Positions 22,761-34,800 of a stretch of 64,000 nucleotides of DNA are shown in pieces. The notes below the pieces were generated by a model that was not told where the DNA came from, made no database searches, and saw only the letters and a program-made list of their open reading frames with translations. The stretch is taken from positions 24,542,864-24,606,863 of the forward strand of contig NC_056762.1 of assembly GCF_018687715.1 (NCBI RefSeq), read 5' to 3'. Source of the stretch: Carya illinoinensis (Eukaryota; Streptophyta; Magnoliopsida; Fagales; Juglandaceae). The first letter of the stretch is position 1. Each line of letters begins with the position of its first letter. Position numbers and translations under genes: made by a program.

Positions 22761-23634
22761 AAATTTAATTATTATAGTAATACCTGAGACGGCATCTAAG
22801 GCTACCTCTGTTGCAGTATGACTTCGTATATATTAGAGCCTAGACCCACCATTGCTCATGGTTTGCACAATTAATCCATTAATGTTTTTCATATTTACAA
22901 CTTTATATTAATATTTCTAGTTTGTTTTATTTTTAACTTATTATTATCAAAGGTTTTATGATCTTGAGTTTGATTCTCACAGCACTCAACAATGAACACA
23001 AATCAAGTCTGTGACTCTCAGTGAACTCACCGCCACCCAAAATTGATTAAACTTTCCAATGTTATGATTTTGTTAATTTAAAATTAGTTATAACGTTAAT
23101 AGTAAAATTTTTAGTATTTATTATTTTTATGTCTTTTTAATTTTGTAGTAGTTTATTAGTTGTCTTAATTTGTATTATTGTAAATTTGTAATAGCTTAGT
23201 GCCTTAGTGATGGTTATTACTTAGTACTTAATAGACTAATAGTATTAGTTGAAACTTGGAACTTAGTAATTAGTATATAGTTAATAGTTTCTTTTCATAT
23301 TTTTTTTTTTTAGTTTTGTTAATATCTAAATATAGTCGTACTTAAAATTTAAACCCAAAAACAGGTTTAAATGTGTTTATAGGCCATTTTGGGCCCAGAA
23401 AACTAATATGGGCCCAAAATGGCCAAAAAAATCAAAATGGGCCAAAGGCCCAATTGGGTGCATTTGGGGGCTGGACAGTTAGATGTGTACCCCCGCACCC
23501 CCGTTGACGGATGGGGTACCTCGCCCCCGCATGGACGGGGGTGGTGTAAGGGGGATAAAACTCTCCCCCAGCCCATGCGGGGGCGGGGAGTGGGGTAGGG
23601 GTGGCCTCGCCTTGTGGGGCAGGTAGCAACCCTA
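22761..23634 (+). mobile_element. 3' non-coding arm and right end of the hAT element
   Basis: After the transposase the sequence is AT-rich to about 23400, then strongly GC-rich (23460-23630). A 13-bp perfect inverted repeat, CGCCCCCGCATGG at 23522-23534 and CCATGCGGGGGCG at 23573-23585, could form a hairpin. The right end ...AGGTAGCAACCCTA (to 23634) looks like a plant hAT terminus read backward (TAGGGTTGCTACCT). The left end is not found. An open frame on the minus strand across 23403-23966 bridges the boundary and is not a gene. Confidence 0.65.
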
Positions 23635-23870
23635 TTGCCAAGTCTAACAAATAATGAAAACTCGTTTTTACACATAGGCAAGCTTGAGCTCCAATGTTTG
23701 ACATCAACATGGATATATATGATCAGATAGGAATACCAATGGTACCTTAGGTGTTCATATAATTTACATTGCCAATGGTTGAGTTTCTCCACTTTCATGG
23801 GATTTCCATGGGTGTTACTACTAGCTTCTTTATGCTTAGCCTTCCTTTGCATACTAAGGAACATTTTAGA
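23635..23870. repeat. Continuation of block A, matching 62228-62462
   Basis: From CCAAGTCTAACAAATAATG to GCATACTAAGGAAC it aligns closely with 62228-62462 (same strand). In block C this piece lies downstream of the rest in the same order, so it is the distal part of block A, now separated by the hAT relic. Function unknown. Confidence 0.75.
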
Positions 23871-23921
23871 AACCAGAGTAGAGAAATTTATTTTCCTAAT
23901 ATCCCAAAACCAAGATTCCAA

Positions 23922-24244
23922 GGATGCGTTTGGGAACACGAGTGTTTTCAGATATTTGTTTTCCAAACATCAGTCAAACAGAGAAGAAAAAAGAAATCAA
24001 ATCTTCAACTTTTTTATTTAATCATTACCTTATTATTACTACTTTTCCAAACTCAAAAACAAAAACATAAAACATAATACAACTTTTTTTAATTTCAAAA
24101 TAAAAATTATATTCGAACAATTTTTTAATTTTATAATATTTTCATTTTCTCTTATTTCCCAAAACCTAATAAAATATCTTAACTCAAACTATTTCACTAT
24201 TATTCACAAATATTCTGAGATATTCTAAGTATCTAAACGAGCCC
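23922..24244. mobile_element. MITE-like element with GGRYKCGTTT-type ends
   Basis: The left end GGATGCGTTTGGGAACAC and right end ATCTAAACGAGCCC are inverted repeats of each other, with a partly matching continuation (CAGATATTTG / CAAATATTCTGAG). Flanking triplets are CAA (left) and TAA (right), near the TAA/TTA duplication of PIF/Harbinger MITEs. The interior is AT-rich without coding sequence. Confidence 0.5.
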
Positions 24245-24859
24245 TAAAGCTCAAATATAAGTTAAACCTATATGGCAAGGTATTAGAGTGCATTTGTGTA
24301 AAAGTCTTTAACGTAAGGGTGCATTTCTAGAAGATTAAAACAAAAGAAAATGCTTATGAAATCACAAACGGTCAAAACCATTGGAGATGAAAAGTTGGGA
24401 GATTACACTAGGATATAAATGTAATTAAAATAAGAAGATCTACCCCTTATGTAAAACACTAGGTTATGGAATATATATGACTCATTTTTTCACTTGAGAG
24501 CAGCACACATAAGAGAGAGAAAAGAGCAGTGTGCGGCAAAGGCTCATAAAAGGAAACAGAGGGCACCATGCAAAAGAAGGCAAGGCATGATGGAGCTCAA
24601 GTGACTGTGCCGATATTCAGAGTGGTGCTTGAAGGTCAATGATTTCAAAACTTCGAGATGGAGGAGACGCGGCCGAGGACCACAACGATTGGAGCAAAAC
24701 TTGTTGGCAGTAGAGGCTTTGAGATGGAGGATACATGACAAATTTGGGGTGACGGGAAATGTCTAATGGCACCTTATGTGCTTGGGAAGGAGATGTTGAG
24801 GGGGTTGGCTAGTTGCGATGGTTTCCCAAGATGTAGTGGTGTGGCGGCTGGCAGCTGGC

Positions 24860-24860
<1 letters not shown>

Positions 24861-24897
<37 letters not shown>
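24861..24897. repeat. (AG)n microsatellite
   Basis: 37 bp of uninterrupted AG dinucleotides. Confidence 0.95.
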
Positions 24898-24902
<5 letters not shown>

Positions 24903-25646
24903 TTGGTTATGGGCACCTGGGTGGTGTTCTATGAGATGTGGTGGTGGCCAGTTGTGGCCAAGAGCACCCCCTCATGTAAAAGCTTCCACTGTCGGTTGGC
25001 CAATTGTGGCTACGTGGAGTCAGCTCCATGGAAGTATTGGCTTGCTCTGTTTCGACTAAGGAAAAATAAAGGATGTGGGAGTGTCATGTGTTTGGGAGGA
25101 GTTGCTGACGACTGTGAAGTGGCAGAGTAGTTGATTGGGAGGTATTCTTGGCAAGAAGGAAGAGGTTGAATGTCAGTTTTGTCGGTTAAGACTAGTGGAA
25201 AATGTTGTCGTTTAGATTAGTATGGGGAATGCTTGTATATGGAATAGATGATACGCAGTCATCTGAATTAGTAGTGATTAAAATAGCGATGTCGTTTTCA
25301 CAAGTTTATAAGGTGTATGTTATAAAGGACAAAATGATGCATTTTAATAAATGAAATGAAATATAAAAGAGCTCCGTAGGTTTGGACTGAGGCTACCTCT
25401 GGATTCGTTGCTCAATTCTTCTATCTTCGTCTCCTCTCTCTCTCTCTCTCTTTGATCATCTCTTTCTCTTCTTCCATTCTTGATTCTTGGAGGGTGACTA
25501 CCTCGAGTATGCCTTTACTTAAGTGGGCTTATTACATGGAGGAGCTTGCAGTGGAGTGAATTGCCACCTAAGTTGGTTGTGGGTTCTAGTGTAAGGTAGT
25601 GTTAGTTGAAACGTACATAGGAGATGAACATTGCAAAATGTATGGG

Positions 25647-25754
<108 letters not shown>

Positions 25755-26394
25755 GTGGCTATAGCGGCGTAGTTCATGGGGAGGCGGTGCATTACTAACA
25801 GAGGCGGAACGTGTGATAGTGGAGAGCTTGTGACATGGTACTGGCTAAACTGCCATGAGCGGCATTTGTGTGGAAGTTTATATTCCTACGACTATATACA
25901 ATATATATTTATATATATTTACTAGTGGAGGCCAAACGTGCTCTGCATGTTTGTTTAGTTGTGTTTTTTGATTGTCTTAGACAAAAATTTGTTCAAAACA
26001 AATTTGAACAAAAAACCAGAAACACAAACAGAATTTTATTTTTTGTTTTCATGATCATTGTAGTTCTCAGCCATATTGCATAGGGCCAATAGAGAGAACA
26101 TTGAAATTTTTGTATTTTTGGTGATTAAATATCTCTGAATCTACAACAAATTGAATCATCCACTGTTTTTTTGAAACTTGTACTACAACAGTCTCTATAA
26201 ATAGCAGATGCTCCTATATGTTAAATATTTAATGAGATTAGAGAATGAATAAATGTGTAAATAATTAATTTACAAAAAAAGAAAAATAAAAAATAATTAA
26301 TATTTTATTATAATTTAAAGTTGAAATATTTTATGTATAGTATAGAAACTGTAGGAATGAAAACATCTATTTTATGTTGTGAAATTTATTTTGA

Positions 26395-26830
26395 TGAATT
26401 TTTTTGGTATTAATTATTGTTTTGCATTTAAATTGATCTTTACTTTAAATTAGTTTAATGTTGGACTTTAATTATTTTATTTTATTAATATTGAGTTGTA
26501 ATGTTTTTATTTGGCTCTTATTTATTTATTTTATTGTGCATTTTTCTTTTTACGTGTATTTGTATGGAAATATTATTTTATTTATTATGGTTTATGACTC
26601 TTTTGTTTTATATTTAATGTATTATTCGTTGGGTTCATTTATAATTTTAAGTCGTGTAAATTATTTTAATATGCTTTCTTGTTATTAGTTATTATTTCGC
26701 ATTTAAATTACTCAATGCTTTAAATATTCTATTGTTGGGTTTTAATATTTTACTTTATTAATATAGAGTTGTAGTATTTTTACTTGGGTTTTAATTATTT
26801 TTATTGTGCCTTTTTATTTTCTTAGAACCT
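26395..26830. repeat. Two imperfect direct repeats, offset about 280 bp
   Basis: The order GTATTAATTATTGTTTTGCATT ... TAATGTTGGACTTTAATT ... ATTAATATTGAGTTGTAATG at 26405-26505 recurs with changes at 26685-26785. It is a diverged tandem duplication of AT-rich DNA, with no coding sequence. Confidence 0.6.
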
Positions 26831-26859
26831 TATTATTTCTGAGTGGGCTTTATTTCAAT

Positions 26860-28380
26860 GGGTTTTTATTGTGATTTAGGCCGAATTCCCTTCAAACCTA
26901 GGCCAGCCCGTAGCACTTAAACCCAACCCAGTGGATCCCTCCAAAACGGCATCGTTTAGAAGACATTAGGGCTCCTTTTTCTTCCTCTTTCTTCTTCTCT
27001 CCTGCGCCGTTTCCCTTCTCTTCTTCATTCCCATTGCTTTTTTCTACTGCTAGCCGGTTTGTCTCCATTTCATGTACTACAAACCGATCTCTCTCTCTTT
27101 TTCTGCTGTTTTTATTTCATGGTTTCTTGCATTTTGTTTTTATTTCATGGTTTCTTGCAAATCGGTTCATCTCTTTCATTTTGTTTTTTTTTTCACTGCA
27201 AACCGATCTCTCTCTCTCTCTTTTTCTACTGTTTTTATTTTTTTATTTCATGGTTTCTTTTTTTTTTCCCACCCGTAAGGCCTCATCGTGGATAGTGTTC
27301 CATCGCTCCTCGCACGACACAACGGCGGCGGCGGCTCCGCTCTTCAATCCTAGGCGTTGAACCGGATCTTTGTCCACCAATCAACGGCGTTCCGGTGCGA
27401 TCCACTGGACGCGACCTCCGGTGCCACGTTTTCCTAGGTTCCGACAATTTCAAAAGGATGGGAGACCCAATCCAACCCAGCTATGAAACCTCTGCGCACA
27501 AAACCTCTCCATCTCATCACCACGCATGATAATAGTGATCATTTCCCAACACCTTCACTTTTGAAATCGCGTCCAGTATCTCCTACAACCCCACGATTCT
27601 TCCTCCTCACGCCCCTCAACGACGGATCAACACCAGGCACTGAGTCGAGCCTTAGTGACAGAGCCATTAGTGCCTCGTTCATCCTCAGCCTCGCGCGTTC
27701 GTGTGGGATCGCATTCCTCTGATTGACAGCCAAATCCATCGCCTCATATCTCTCTCTCTCTCTCTGGTGTGCATGATGCGGTTGTACGACGGTGTTCGTG
27801 TGGTCGACGGCTGCAATCGCTTTGTAGGGAATGTAAAGTAGTGTAAATCTTTACACGGAATGTAAAACAGTGTAAATCTTCTACGTACACGGAAAAAAAA
27901 ATGAAATTAGAATTCACTGTTCATTACTGTAGCAAAGTGGTAGACATTTATTATTATAGATAGATATAAATGGCCAAAACCCTAATGAAAGAGGAGGGGA
28001 AACGTGCATGGGGCTGCAATTGGAAAAGGTGGAGAACATGGAGAGTTTAAATACATTTTTAACTAAATTTTTACTAATAATAATGATGATATTGGTGGTG
28101 GTGATGATGATGATGATGATGATGATGATAATGATAATTGGATTAAAAAAAAAAGACTTATTACATACATAAAATATAACAATAGTACAATATTAACAAT
28201 AGTTTTTTAAAAAATACTAATATAAAATATAGTTAAATAAATAATATCATCTAATTTGGATTCCACATGATATAAAACTCAATAAATAATAGCTACTCAA
28301 CAAATTTGAAATGACTCATTAAACCGAATTTAGGTCCAATAAGATTATCTCTATTTCGAGCTTAGAAATATTGGGCTGGG
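26860..28380. other. CT-rich LTR- or leader-like stretch, unassigned
   Basis: The stretch changes from AT-rich to CT-rich at about 26950, with CAAAACGGCATCGTTTAG near 26944 and CT repeats at 27090-27260, then GC-richer DNA to 27740. This looks like a retroelement leader or LTR, but I found no primer-binding site or matching second copy. Open frames here (27034-27360 and 27483-27722) lack family motifs. A near-duplicate GAATGTAAA(G/A)(T/C)AGTGTAAATCTT pair lies at 27829-27885. A (GAT)n tract is at 28103-28130. I see no gene. Confidence 0.35.
28103..28130. repeat. (GAT)n microsatellite
   Basis: About nine GAT units, flanked by related imperfect triplets. Confidence 0.9.
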
Positions 28381-28383
28381 TTG

Positions 28384-28665
28384 TTATAGTTCCTCTCTTT
28401 TCCTTGTCAATTTTTTCTTTAAGATGCTAAGTAGTGTTTTGTTGGCTGTCTCCACTTGTTTGTGTGCTTGGGGGTGTCTTGGAAAGAAGTAGTTGACTTT
28501 TGTTGAACCATCCAGCCTGACATCCATGACACAAGCTCCACGGCAAAGCATCTCCAAGTCAGCAGCTATAAAATCTTCAAGAATAACATAGTGCAAGTCG
28601 TGCCATGAATTGTTGTAACAGTGTGGAAGAGCACTATAAGAAACTCTTCCATTTAGCAATATCAC
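28384..28665 (-). pseudogene. Integrase core fragment
   Basis: The end of this minus-strand frame reads FPRHPQAHKQVETANKTLL then SILKKKL, which is the region around the third catalytic residue (the Glu in VETAN) of Ty3/gypsy integrases. The first 55 residues of the open frame do not match an integrase I can recognise, so the left part of the open frame is probably unrelated DNA. Confidence 0.7.
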
Positions 28666-28899
28666 ACAGTTTCATGCCTACTATTTGTGGTATTGCCAAG
28701 AAGAGCTACTGCAATTACATCCCCAAGTGTATATATATAGCATTGTAATTCCTCTGTAAAACATTCAAGAACTCAGAATTAATTCACAGCACTCTGTTAT
28801 CTTCTCTTCGGGCTTTTGCTTCTACAGGATCTCTAAGCTTGATCCTACTTTCTTCCCATTTATTGCCTTAACGGTGAGGAATGCTGGATGACTAATTGG

Positions 28900-30148
28900 T
28901 CCAGCTCCCCATTCTTCCACATTCTGTCAATTCTTTGTTTTAAGAAGTAGCAATCTTTCATCTAGTGCCCCTCTATCTTGTGGTATGTGTAGTAGTGGCG
29001 AGTTCTCTAGCATGGTTGCCATCACTTCAAGTTTGTTCTTCACTCCCTACTTGCACGTTTAGGCTCAAAAACACCACCCTAGAGCTTTGATTTCTTGAGG
29101 GCGTGCCTCCATCCCTCCCTTTATGGTATTGGCCTTTCCTCGCCTTTCACTCATTTTCACAAATTTTTCCATTGGTTGCTCCCTTTGGCTTACTTTCTGC
29201 CTGCTCCAACTAGAATTTCCTTGGGACAGTCAAGGCCAAAAAGTGTCTTCAGTGTTGACACATTCGTTTGCTCAATCCATATACTCCCGTAATGTTGTAT
29301 AGGTTTTCCTAGACAATTATGCCAAGAAAGGATTTCTCGAACAGACGCCTCCCAAATGTGCTACCAAATTGATCTTTTTCTCCTGATCTTCTACTGTCAA
29401 GCGCTCCTTATTGAACCTACCTAGGTACGCTTTTAGGCTCTTATCCTCCCCTTGTGTTGACTGTGAGATGGTATGCCGTTGGTCGCCTCCGCCATCTCCT
29501 AGCCATGAATTGGATCAAGAACTGTCTACCCAATTCTTTGAAATTGTCTATGGAGTCCCATTCTATTGCCCCAAACCACTCTCTCGCTACTCCTTTTAGG
29601 GTTAAGGGGAAAGCTCAACGTACAATTTCTCCAAAAAAATCATGGAGTGCCATGTGAGCCTTGAATGTCTCCAAATGCTCGACTGGATCCTTATATCTAT
29701 CTTACATTTTGAATTGCAAAACTTTGAACTTTGGCGAGAGTGGTACCTCTACTATTTTTGAGCCATAAGGCAAATCTGTGCAATTGAACAGTTGATCAAC
29801 AGACGAGGATGCACCTATCCTCTTAGCCATCTCCTTGTATTTATCCATGAGATTATGTAAATTATGGTGGATCTTCTTCTTTTCTTCATCTTCAAAGGTT
29901 AGCTTGCATGTGCCTTGCAATTCCACTTTGATCCATTCAATAGGGCTTGGTGTAATGTCTTCCCTTGAGCCTACACTCCTTTTGTCTTAGTGCCTCGCTT
30001 TCACGCTGGATACTCTCCATCTCCAAAGCCATTTTCCTTAGTCTTCTTCCATTTTTGCAAATCTCCATTCCATGTTACCGTTCATTCATTCACATGTCGA
30101 AGCTACTTGTTGATCGCGGGTTGCTTGAGAATGAGTCATTGGAGGCAT
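28900..30148 (-). pseudogene. Gag relic of a Tat-like element
   Basis: The reading begins near 30148 (MPPMTHSQ) after the primer site. PKFKVLQFKM, a stop, DRYKDPVEHLETFKAHMALHDF, AFPLTLKGVARKWFGAIEWDSIDNFKELGRQFLIQFM follow between 29740 and 29490; this is the retrotransposon gag capsid fold. Further left, near 29420, the ESLKSYL-type region is present but frameshifted. Multiple stops and frame changes show it is dead. The plus-strand frames at 29411-29657 are its shadows. Confidence 0.75.
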
Positions 30149-30173
30149 ATGAAAAGCACGTTGAAGTTTCACA

Positions 30174-30193
30174 GATCCCATAGACAGCGTCAA
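30174..30193 (-). other. Decayed primer-binding-site-like sequence
   Basis: Minus strand TTGACGCTGTCTATGGGATC resembles the TTGGCGCCGTCTGTGGG site of Tat-type elements with three G-to-A or C-to-T changes, and lies between LTR end and gag. Confidence 0.55.
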
Positions 30194-30197
30194 CTAT

Positions 30198-30677
30198 TGT
30201 GGACATGTTTTCTACTTCTGGAAAAGGCCTTTAGCATCATGCACCAAAAGGATAAGTGGGGCTCGGTGTGGTGGGGGACTCCTCCGATGCCTATATTAGT
30301 AAGAATTGAACATATAAAGTATTTCAGTTTTTTTGATTGTGTAGTTACCTTTCGCATGTGCTTTGACTTCTATTTATATAAATCATGTGTTCAATTGGTA
30401 ATGCATGCCTTACAGCCCCGTCCTCGCTAATCCTCATTGGACTACGGACCATTAGTGCTTTAGATCTCCTTGTGTGGCGAGTACTTTGACGAGGGGAATT
30501 AATATGCGTGGGCGATTATCTCACTAGATGTTATCAACATTACACATTGTTCATTACGTCATTAAGTCACTATTAATGATAGTTGGATTTGAATTTTGTA
30601 TCAGTGCATTTTGGTGGTCGTGGGCTTGGTTTCTGCTTGATAGGTTTATGGCTTTGGGTTCATGGGCCCTTGTGACA
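30198..30677 (-). repeat. 5' LTR of the Tat-like element
   Basis: On the minus strand it starts TGTCACAAGGGCCC (about 30677) and ends ...CATGTCCACA (about 30198). A TATA-like TTTATATAAAT lies at 30371-30382, and a GGCATCGGAGGAGTCCCC stretch near 30290, typical of the R-U5 part of Tat LTRs, lies downstream of it. Edges are inferred because no partner LTR is present. Confidence 0.55.
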
Positions 30678-31830
30678 TAGGGTTCAACACGACTTCCTTA
30701 GGGGACTATTAGACCTACCAATACAAGTGTTGAGTTTTCATTTAACCCTAAAATAAATATATCTATACTTGACTTAAAAAAAGGTTTGAATTATGATGTT
30801 GTATGAGATTTTGGGAAAGAAGAAGAAAAAAATTGAATAAGAATATTATAAAGTTAAAATATTGTTAGAATAGAATTTTTTAACACAATTTTTGTTTTGA
30901 AATTTGAAAATTTTGAATTGCTTTTTGTGTTTTGTTTAGAAGTTTGGAAAACTTATAATTATTAGATAATGATTAGATGAAAATTTTAAAGATTTAAAAT
31001 TGAAAAGTGTTTGTGTTTTAATGATGTTTGGGTAGGAAATGAGATGAGATAGGATGAAATGAGATGAAATCATCCCCATATTCCAAACAAGCCCTTAGTC
31101 AATCTAAGCTGATCAAGATCTTGTAGGAAAAAGATTTGTTAAGGCAATATCAATGTTTTACATGGATTATGTAATTGATATACAAAGCAAACGACAATAG
31201 ACTTGAAAATTTTGTAGGATAGTTATTTTCTTCCCCCTCCAGGCTACTTTGTCTGAATATGGGAGTAAAATTCACAGGGGAAGAATTTGGTAAATGATGT
31301 AGGCATATAAAGTAAGAATCTCAATTAATATAACGGTAAATCTATGGTGAAAAATACCTCTTGAAGACATTGAAAACCACCATAATTATCTTGAAAGAAC
31401 TTTAGACATATGCTTATGAAATAATAAATAGTTTTCTAATAATATAATTTTTTTTTTTTTTTACAAAGGATAATGCTAGGACCATCCAGAAAACCAACCC
31501 ACTGAGGAATTGTACCGATAGTGTAATTTTTTATTATTTTTTAAAATCATTTTATATATATTTTAAAAAATACAAAAAATAAAGTAAAAACACAAAAATA
31601 AAGAATAAACAAATACAAATCCTAAAGAATAAAAAACAAACACAAAAACGATTCTCTGAAATCCCACAGCTAAATTCACCATTCCTTTGTGGTAATCAAA
31701 ATGAAGAAGCACAACTAAAGGCCTTGGATCTTAGTGTCATATCTAGAGTCAAAAGTAACAATATCATCAAAATGGGCATAATCAATTATCATTTGAGCAT
31801 TATTATATTTGTTTATATAAGTTATTTTTC
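30678..31830. other. AT-rich intergenic stretch
   Basis: No gene seen. The sequence from about 30780 to 31090 ends in ATTCCAAACAAGCCC then TTA, resembling the right end of the PIF-like MITE family seen at 60663-61019. Its left end is unclear. A T-run lies at 31448-31463. Confidence 0.4.
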
Positions 31831-31842
31831 GAGTCTAGAGAC
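31831..31842. repeat. Left 12-bp target-site duplication of the LINE
   Basis: GAGTCTAGAGAC here is identical to 37578-37589. It sits directly beyond the LINE's poly(A) end. Confidence 0.93.
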
Positions 31843-31885
31843 CTTTTTTTTTTTTTTTTAAAAAAAGAACATCTTACTTCATTAA

Positions 31886-34800
31886 TCAAAGATCATTACA
31901 AGAGCTCTCTTTTTCAACAATATCCTTAATGCAAACAGGTATGCTGTCGAGCCATACCAAATTAGTCTCTATGGATAGACTTTCCTTAGCTATTAAATGG
32001 GTAACTTCATTATTGGATTTGTGTGTATACTGTACTGACCAGCCACTCCTTTGCTTGAGTAGCATTTTAATGTCCTCAATTAAACTACCATGGAAGGATA
32101 GGTCTTCTGTAGGTGAATTAACTGCTTTTACCACTTCTTGAGCATCTCCCTCGAACTACACCTTTGCTAGCCTGAGCTCTCTACATACTGCCATTGCCCT
32201 CCACAGAGCATGTGCTTCTGCAACTATAGGTAGCTCAACGTGTGACTTCTTCTCTTCCACTGCCATTAAAAAATCTCCATCCTCATCTCTCATAACCACC
32301 CCTACTCCTACCTTTTTTTCCACCCTTCTAACTACAGCATCCCAATTTACTTTAACATATCCTGCACTTGGTTTTGTCCAACCTTGCACCCTTCTGCACA
32401 CTTCTTCATTTCTGTTATTCCTTACTTTGATCAATTGTTGTGCCTGCTAGAACTCATAAATGTCCTGCTTTGCTGCTCTTAGGACCTGGCATGGAGACTT
32501 GAACTTTTCCTCAAAGAAGTTCTCATTTCGCCTTAACCATAACCCCCTCATGACTGCTGCTGTGACTTCTAGTTCATGCTCATCGAGTAAACCCCTTAGC
32601 TTTTCCCACAGAACTAGTAGATCAATTTCATTGGTCTTCATTTTTTGCATCTTTTTCAGATACACAGCCCATACATCGGCTGCTGCTAGGCATTGCCAGA
32701 TGACATGCATCATAGTTTCCTCCTCTCTCCTGCAAATATGGCACATGGGATTGTTGGTAATTTTTCTTGTAAATAGGTTTCTTTTGGTAGCTAGAAGTTC
32801 ATTTGCTGCTTTCCAGAAAAAGATTTTAATTTTTTCTGGAACATTCAACTTCCATATGTTATCCCAGGTTCTCTTCCTCTCATCTTGTTTGGATGAGCCA
32901 CCATGAATGGCCTGTTTTCTTTCCTTGTCCAGGTGATAGGCACTTCTAACAGAGAACAAGCCTTTAGTAGAGGGTCCCCATATCATCCTATCCTCCACTC
33001 CCATCTTGCTCAGTGGCAAGCTGCAGATGTGCTCAGCTTCCTCCTTAGTGAAAACACTCTTGATTAGGGGCTCATTCCATGATCCTTGTCCATTCATCAG
33101 CTCACTCACAAAAGCATCACTGTCAAGTATTTTAACTGGTGACTGCACCTTCCCAGAGGAATGTAATGGGAGCCATCTCTGCCCCCATATTTTGACCTTC
33201 TTCCCATCACCCACCCTCCATCTCAGTCCCTCTTTTAACAACTTCATAGCATTCCACATACTCCTCCACACATAAGAAGGTCTATGACCCAACCTTGCTG
33301 TCAAAAGGGCCCCATCTTTGAAATATTTTTCTTTCATTATCTTGGCAGCCAAACTATTTGCATTTTGGATCAGTCTCCAACTCTGCTTGGCCAGGAGGGC
33401 CAGGTTGAAGCTCTCTAAGTCCCTATAGCCCAATCCCCCTAACCCCTTCTGTCTTCCCATTTTTTCCCAGCTGCACCATTGCATACCTTTCCCTATTTGA
33501 TGATTGCCCCACCAAAACTTCCGTAACATAACATTGAGCTCCTTACATAATTGTTTTGGTAGCTGAAATACACTCATAGTATACGTGGGCACTGCTTGTA
33601 GGACTGCCTTGATCAACACTTCTTTCCCTGCTGCAGACAGGAATGAGTTCTTCCAGTTATTGATCCTCTTCCATACTTTCTCCTTAATACACCTGAATGC
33701 ATTGTACTTTGACCCTCCTACTACAGGAGGTAGCCCCAAGTAAGACTCATAAGAGCCTCTCATAACAGCACCTCCACTTTGCATGATTTTCCTCTTCTCT
33801 TCCTCCTTAGAGTTTGAACTAAAGAAAGCTGCAGTCTTGTCTTTGTTCATAACCTGACCTGAGGCTCTCTCATATTGCCAAAGTATTCCATTGATCTTTT
33901 CCCACTCCTCAAACTTGGCTCTCCCGAAGACAATGCAATCATCTGCAAAGAGGAGATGATTGACTCTAGTTCCACCCCTTGAGACAATTACTCCCCTTGT
34001 TTCCCCCATCTGGTCTGAGAAATTAAGTAGAGTGCTGAGCCCCTCATCACAAAGTATGAACAGATAGGGGGAAAGAGGATCCCCTTGTCTCAATCCTCTC
34101 GTTGGAAAAATCTTCTCACCTGTCTTCCCATTCACAAGGACTGAATATGTGACTGAGGACACACATTTCATGACCAGCTCGACCCACTTGGAGCAAAACC
34201 CCATTTTTTCCATGACGGCTTGCAAGAAGGGCCACTCAATCCTGTCATAGGCTTTTGACATGTCAAGCTTGATAGCCATGTGCCCTTCCTTCCCCTTCTT
34301 CCTTACTTTTATAGAATGCAATAATTCAAAAGCTACCAAAATGTTGTCAGTGATTAATCTTCCAGGTATGAAGGCACTATGATTAAGGGAGATGACTTCA
34401 TTTAGGACATTTTTTAATCTGTTTGCCAAGACTTTTGCCATAATTTTATAAGCCACGTTACAAAGACTGATAGGTCTGTATTCACTTACCAATCTAGGTT
34501 CTTTTTTCTTGGGAATAAGGGTAATGAAAGTGTAATTTGCAGTAGAGGATAGAGAGTTACCATTCAACCAAGCTAGTACTGAGTTGTAGACTCCTTCTCC
34601 AACAAGGTGCCAGTATTTCTGGTAGAAGCAGGCTCCAAAGCCATCGGGTCTAGGTGACTTGTATGGAGCCATTAGTTTGATAGCTGTTTCAACTTCTTCT
34701 CTAGTGAAAACTTTTGATAGTTGTTCATTCATGCTGTTTGTAATAGAAGGTGCCAAATTTCTTAGGCAGTTATCAATATCACCACTGCCAGGTTTAGAAG

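Larger units (their letters stand above)
28384..30677 (-). mobile_element. Truncated Tat-like Ty3/gypsy retrotransposon
   Basis: In order on the minus strand: an LTR (30677 to about 30198), a primer-site-like sequence (30193-30174), gag (30148 to about 28900) and a short integrase piece (28500-28384). Protease, RT and RNase H are missing, so a large internal deletion or rearrangement has occurred. No second LTR was found. Confidence 0.65.

Noticed and set aside
23403..23966. Minus-strand open frame of 187 codons
   Set aside because: It crosses the inferred hAT end and the duplicated block, is mostly GC-rich repeat at its C-terminus, and its counterpart at 62228-62462 is frameshifted relative to it.
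27034..27722. Plus-strand frames of 60-108 codons in a CT-rich region
   Set aside because: They are runs of Ser, Leu and Phe produced by CT-rich DNA, overlap each other in all three frames, and show no family motif.
28660..28900. Copia-type LTR end (TATATATAG followed by CTCTTCGGGC and ACAGGATCTC)
   Set aside because: No TGGTATCAGAGC-type primer site and no partner repeat were found, so I do not call it.
32460..32906. Plus-strand frame of 148 codons
   Set aside because: It is a shadow on the opposite strand of the LINE ORF2. The same applies to other plus-strand frames at 33006-37304.
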